From assembly GCF_001039355.2 (NCBI RefSeq), contig NW_019774659.1:350201-414200 (forward strand): a stretch of DNA of 64,000 nucleotides, read 5' to 3'. The notes under the pieces were generated by a model that saw only the letters and a program-made list of their open reading frames with translations, did no database searches and had not been told where the DNA came from. The position numbers and the translations under genes are program-made. Below, piece after piece: positions 59,038-64,000 of this stretch; the first letter of the stretch is position 1; each line of letters starts with the position of its first letter. Origin of the DNA: Lingula anatina. Taxonomy: Eukaryota > Brachiopoda > Lingulata > Lingulida > Lingulidae.

Positions 59038-59680
59038 AAATGATGACAAAAGGTGTCCGTAATATTTAGATGATTTACCTTATCTCTACATAATTGGCTT
59101 TGTTGAAAGTTGAAATGAAAGACTACCTTTCATTCCCATTCTAATAATGATCTTTCACAGTCAAGATGCCTAAAATTGTTTATTGAGTCTATTTAAGACT
59201 CTAAAATTAAGGTTGATTAAACCCAATTTACCACTGACGCAACATGTGTACAAGGTGGGGCGAAATATTCATTTCAATAAATGCTGTGCAGCAGTTGGTT
59301 CTCGTCTTTACTAATTCTACAATGGTGGTTTTGTTTTAGGAAAACTTTCCATGACACTAATGACTGATTTATTATAGAAAAACAACAACAATTTAAACCG
59401 TATTGCGTGTCCACACTATGCACACATTGTGATCCTGTCATTTCTCTTTATAGGCTAAGAATGAGTTATACCGTTTTGGTTGAGGGACGGGGATGTGAGA
59501 ACCGGTTTCGATTATATCTTTTGTCTTTAGTTAACGTCCCATTGCATTTACATTTGGTTAGCCATACTTATTCGATCAGGTGCAGAAATATAACCGCTCT
59601 AAGATGCCATTTTCAAGCAAAGGTAAATAATGATGGTCGCTTCCTCAAAACAAAGCTGAATTAACATTTGCGTTAACATT

Positions 59681-60318
59681 TCAGTTTGATGATTGCTTTT
59701 GTTATCTCTACAAACTGACATAAAGGCTGGCGACGTTTCAAATTAAAAACAAATAATTTAGATAATAGAAACTGATGCCATTCCTTAATACATACTGGTA
59801 TGGTTTTATGTTCTTAGCGTTGAAATTTGAATTGCATATACTGGTATGACCCAAAGTAGATAAGGCAACAAGCACTGACTGAACATTATGTACACTGGGA
59901 CAATGAATAAGAAAGAAACCTGGTAAGTAGAAGTCCTTTCTGGGGCATTTAAGTCAAAGAACATGCTGCATTTATTTGTCATTTTAAATATATAAAACTA
60001 GTCGGCTGTCGATGTATGCAGATCTTCTAGTTGTTGATTAAGTTTGATATTAGGTGTGCACAAATATGCTTATTGTCTTATGTACCATCATATTACAAGA
60101 TATGGGTTGATTTGCACCATCTCAGATCCGCTATTGTTTTAAAATAAATTTCACCCAAATTTATCATTTAACTATAAGAATACCCATTAATTTCATCATT
60201 TCAGACAGCGCAATTGATAATGTACCTGTTGACCTTCGTGTTAACCCTTATGCTATTTTCAAGATGTAACGCCAATAAACCATGGGCACGTGAGGTGAGT
60301 TATATTTAACTGCCCTAT
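59681..60318. repeat. Duplicated 5' flank of copies 3 and 4, unit A
   Basis: About 640 bp from TCAGTTTGATGATTGCTTTT through the signal-peptide exon and its donor is repeated at 63131-63818 with small changes. Copies 3 and 4 thus arose from one recent duplication. Confidence 0.85.
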
Positions 60319-60724
60319 TGAGATATCACCTAATTTCCAGTCTGATGTAGGCTTTAAAGCATATTCAACCAAAAGGACCGATGAGGGTCTACAACACTGG
60401 TCACAAAGGTTGTCCCACCCCCAATCCGATGTGCTTTTGTTGACAAATGATCACCCCACAGGTGTAAATTGTCATAAACAGTTCTTTTTTATTTCAGATA
60501 CCATATATGACATGATTTATGGTTCAGAAAAAAAGAAAATAGTGGTGACGATGTCCTTATTTTATGTTATTTATTCAGATTTATAACATGTACCCCCTCA
60601 AATCCAATGTTTCACTGTGATTTCCGCATATATATGTGAAGAAATGTCCGTAAATTTTGAAAAACGCCACCAAATGGCACCAAATGTGATGTTTCGTAAA
60701 GGTCACGTGTCTAATCGCGAGTGT

Positions 60725-61320
60725 ACCTGCCACTACTGCAATTATCCCCTGTAGGCAGCGCGACAAGCCCTCAACAAGGGTAACAATTCTGTTCTGTGGG
60801 ATATTGTCCCAGTCTTCCTAAAGCACTTGCAGGAGTTGGGACATATTTTAGGGGGTTGGTTTTCCTCTGCATTGTACATTCCAATTTATGCCACAGGTGC
60901 TCAGTAGGGTTACCCACAGGGCTCAAATGTGATGGTTCTATCCTCAGAGCATTATGTTTATGAAACAAATCACTGGCCAAACAAGAACTGTGTGCGCGCT
61001 GTTATGATGAAGCCTGGAGTTAACCCTGAAGTCAGCTCTTGCAGATGGAGTGAAATATGAGCTGAGAATGTTACGCTCAGTGATCCCAGAGGAACCTGTT
61101 CAACCATCACTGAAATGAAGCTGGTTTTGCGAGATATTTCTTGCATCTCATCGATGGTCAAATGAGGGTCCATAGACATACTGCAGAATGCCTCTTGGAA
61201 GGGTGTGTGTAGGATATCAGTCCGGGCTGGAAAGCATTCCAAGCCCATGGTATTAGTACATTGTTCCTTCTGGAACAAAACGCTACTGAGGCATTTTACT
61301 GTAACATTCTCATCGGATAT
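60725..61320 (-). pseudogene. Tc1/mariner-like transposase relic
   Basis: The minus strand contains broken pieces of a Tc1-like transposase. HLSPVGNPTEHLWHKLE corresponds to the SPDLNPIEHLW region around the last catalytic acid, followed by text like the WDxIPQxxI...LV segment (RLGQYPTEQ, then SRCLQGIIAVVAG in another frame). Several stops and frame changes rule out activity. It lies in the intron of EF-hand copy 3. Confidence 0.7.
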
Positions 61321-61487
61321 CAGGGGCGTAACCAGGCATACGCACGGATGCACTGTGCGTACAATTTTTTGAGCCAACCATGATATTATTCTCCATAAAT
61401 TCAGTGTATTTTTATATAATTTATAATCGTACCTGGGAATTTTCAAAATATGTGCGTACAATTTTAAAAGGTCTGGTTACGCCCCTG
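61321..61487. mobile_element. 167-bp MITE with 5-bp TSD
   Basis: The ends CAGGGGCGTAACCAGG and CTGGTTACGCCCCTG are inverted repeats, and GATAT is duplicated on both sides (61316-61320, 61488-61492). Inside, GTGCGTACAATTTT occurs twice. It is non-coding and inserted next to the Tc1 relic. Confidence 0.85.
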
Positions 61488-62223
61488 GATATCTCCCTCC
61501 ATTTTCATTTGGATTTTGAAAGGGAAATATAACTAAATTATAGTCCTAAACTTATTTCAAAGTTTGTGGGATGTATACACTATCAAAATAGACCATTGTG
61601 TAGATGTAATATAAGATAATCAATTCACTTGTAACTGATCTTTATGGTTTCTTTTAATATACAGGAAACTCAGGATGGGAAGGCAACTCAGGATATATCT
61701 GCCCTTTAGAAAGAGAAAGCAAGTAAATCTTTTCGACTGCTTGTCGTCAACGGAGACGGGACGGTAAGTAGGTGTGAGTATGTGGATGAAACAGCAAATA
61801 GAAGTCGCCAGGTCCTGTCTTCCTGGAGAGCCAAGGCTGTGTACGGACTGATGAGATCCGATTGGCAATCTATGTTTTCTTCCGGGATAGATATGAAACA
61901 GGAAGTACACATCGATAGCTTCGTCGAGGTGTTCAAATGCGAAAATTCGGACTACGCAATACTTTTCTACAATTTGCAATGGTGTTGGAATTGGCTTCAT
62001 ATCATTGATGCAGACTGTGATGGGGATGTTACTGAAAAGGAATATGCTAATCTTTTCGTCATATTCCGTAGCACACTGCCTCCGGAAAAACCATTCAGAG
62101 CAACTTGACCATGATCACAATGATGTCCTAAGTACGGAAGAATTTATCATGGGTTGTTACCGTTACTCGTATGACCAAACTGATACCAACACTGCAAGTT
62201 TCTTCGGAGAACGAGTGATCTGA

Positions 62224-63130
62224 TTAAAGATAAATATTAAAAAGGGAGTTCGTTATCAGCGAACCTTCCGTCTCTTTTTCAAAGCACATTGGGTATTTTT
62301 GTTCAGCATCCTTGCTTATGTTCGTGATTTTATGTGTTGCATGGTGACAATGTTTTGAATCGTATTTTATTGGTATTTGCATACATTCACCGACGACCAA
62401 AACTTATTTCACGATGATCTTTCACAGATGTAAACTTCAAAAATTAGTCAATGAAGCAGCATTTTTGAAATTCAGATTAGTAATCTTAAAATAAGCACAA
62501 CACGTATAAAAAGGAGGTGAAAACATGATGTTATTATACGTGTTTGTATAAGTTGCTTCTTAGTTGAAAATTTTGAAACTCACTTATGTCCATGTGGATT
62601 TTTGCTTATAGCATAAATTGGACTTGGGTACAAACTGATTGCTCCAAACCTCTGTGTTAACTATTATGCAAGGATTCTGATGTTTTTGTAAACATTGTAT
62701 GAAATAAAACTCTTAGAAACATATCTGTTTGGGAAGATGAATGCTGGTAAGTGTTCATGGTCTCGGCGTAAGCTATTGGTTGACCTATACGACTCAAATG
62801 CCAATATAAATGTCGCAACGCGCTCTGACTGATCATAATGTAACAAGGCATCAAATTAGGAAGAAACCATCTAAGTAAAAGTTTTCTTAAGGACACTTTC
62901 AATACATGATATATTGTCGTATGTACAAACATAACTAATTTGAATTCAATACCGTAGAATTAAAGCTTGATGCATGTGTAACTTATGGATCATAGTTAAA
63001 GATATCAAATAATGTATTTCCAACATGGGGTTGATCAGAAAATAACTGAATATCTGCACGATACTTATAATTCACAAAGCAGAGATTTTTGAATAATTGC
63101 CAACCGTTACATTTGCAGCCCACATAATCT
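62224..63130 (+). promoter_or_regulatory. Upstream region of EF-hand copy 4
   Basis: TATAAA at 62805-62810 lies in CCAATATAAATGTCGCAACG, followed by CGCTCTGACTG. This matches the copy 1 promoter (CCAATATAAACGACGCAAGA, then CGCTCTGGC), and the preceding GGTCTCGGCGTAAGCTA also matches. The rest of the stretch holds no gene. Confidence 0.55.
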
Positions 63131-63818
63131 TCAGTTTGATGATTGCTTTTGTTATCACTACAAGCTGACATAAAGGCTGGCGATGTTTCCAATTAAAAAC
63201 AAATAATTTAAATAATGGAAACTGATGTCATCTGTTAAAACTTACTGGTATGATTTTATGTTCTTGGCGTTGAAATTTGAATTACATACACTGGTATGTG
63301 AATAAGTGAATAAGGCATCAAGCACTGACTGATTATTATGTACACTGCATATACATGGGACAACGAATAAGAAAGACACCCGGTAAGCAGGAGTGTTCTT
63401 TCTGGGGTATTTTAAGTCGTATTACATACTGCATTAACATATTATTTAGTAATATCAGCAGTCGTCAGTCAACTGCCGTTGTATCCAGATTTCACAGTGA
63501 TTGATAAAGCTTGATATTAGGTGTGCACATTTATGCTCATTGTGCTATAACGGGAGATTGATTGGAAAAAGAACATATTTGTATCATCATATGGCAAGGC
63601 ATGGGTTAATATGTACCAACTCAGATCCGCCATTTTTAAAAGAAAATTCACCCATATTTATTATTTAACTATAAAAATATCTATTGATTTTATCATTTCA
63701 GACAGAACATTTGATTATGTACCTGTTCACCTTCGTGCTTACCCTTGTGCTACCTTCAAGCTGTTATGCCCATAAATCATGGACACGTGAGGTGAGTTAT
63801 ATTTTACTGCCCTATTTC
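63131..63818. repeat. Duplicated 5' flank of copies 3 and 4, unit B
   Basis: Partner of 59681-60318, in the same orientation, including the signal-peptide exon. Confidence 0.85.
63717..63791 (+). CDS. EF-hand array copy 4, first coding exon only
   Basis: This exon of 25 codons (MYLFTFVLTLVLPSSCYAHK...) encodes the family signal peptide and ends at the same phase-0 RE|GTGAGT junction as the other copies. The EF-hand exon would lie past the right edge of the window, so its state cannot be judged. The conserved promoter motif is about 0.9 kb upstream. Confidence 0.75.
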
Positions 63819-64000
63819 ATGTGAGATGTTAACGCCACATAAACCCACCCACACCGCCGCAACCCCTTTTTTCAACTTCGTTTCCACCTGAATGCCTTGT
63901 TTAAATATTGTCTTCAAAGTCAAATGTGAACAAATAGATAAAAATTAAGCAAAAAATTGTGTGAATGCTTTTTTAATATATTGTGAAAAAGGTGAACAAC

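Larger units (their letters stand above)
60220..62223 (+). pseudogene. EF-hand array copy 3, pseudogene
   Basis: The signal-peptide exon 60220-60294 (25 codons) is intact with donor GTGAGT. The second exon starts at 61665 but meets TAG at 61707-61709, where copy 2 has a Trp codon. The first EF loop has lost its position-1 Asp (VVNGDGTVSR), while the second (DADCDGDVTEKE) is good. A second break near 62095-62107 shifts the frame so that the third loop (DHDHNDVLSTEE) is read in another frame to 62223. The intron is 1.37 kb, against 0.5-0.7 kb in copies 1 and 2, because a Tc1 relic and a MITE were inserted. No conserved TATA region is seen upstream. These points together make it a pseudogene. 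Confidence 0.85.

Noticed and set aside
1..64000. CRISPR arrays, operons, rRNA or tRNA genes
   Set aside because: The DNA is animal nuclear; none of these was recognised by eye on either strand. A tRNA scan would be needed to exclude tRNAs fully.

Overview
This is animal nuclear DNA: AT-rich, intron-rich, with GT-AG splice sites, many microsatellites and several small inverted-repeat transposons. Two single-base N calls (2963 and 25376) suggest a draft assembly. The gene set points to a lophotrochozoan, most likely a bivalve mollusc: a collagen-less secreted C1q protein, an intronless TRIM-NHL protein, a VWDE-like vWF-D receptor, lineage-duplicated FMRFamide-receptor-like GPCRs and a tandem family of secreted EF-hand proteins. 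Species is inferred, not proven.

Layout. 1-3757: the 5' end of a kinesin-1 heavy chain gene (minus). 4289-13642: a complete 17-exon lysosomal beta-galactosidase gene (GLB1 family, plus), head-to-head with kinesin across about 530 bp. 13643-17570: its probable 3' UTR and an intergenic stretch. 17799-18839: a single-exon class A GPCR (minus). 19000-22400: a repeat-rich stretch enclosing a two-exon secreted C1q-domain gene (21132-21943, plus). 22944-25142: single-exon TRIM (RING, B-boxes, coiled coil, NHL repeats). 27217-40316: a minus-strand gene of at least 22 exons for a VWDE-like single-pass membrane protein (somatomedin-B-like, D8C, vWF-D and EGF modules, three small Cys-rich modules, TM helix, PPxY tail). 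44005-45045: a second GPCR closely resembling the first, between two direct repeats. 48133-48510: a small secreted Cys- and Tyr-rich protein. 53275-63791: four tandem copies of a secreted EF-hand gene, the first intact, the second frameshifted, the third clearly a pseudogene, the fourth cut by the window edge. Transposons interrupt the array.

Biology. Kinesin and beta-galactosidase are housekeeping genes. The C1q and TRIM proteins belong to families that are greatly expanded in bivalves and often linked to innate immunity. The GPCR pair and the EF-hand array show recent duplication and decay. The strongest candidates for something new are the EF-hand family, the small secreted protein and a 1.36-kb transposon (55271-56634) with 88-bp terminal repeats, a 9-bp target duplication and an unfamiliar coiled-coil ORF. 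No bacterial features (operons, CRISPR) are present and I recognised no tRNA or rRNA gene.
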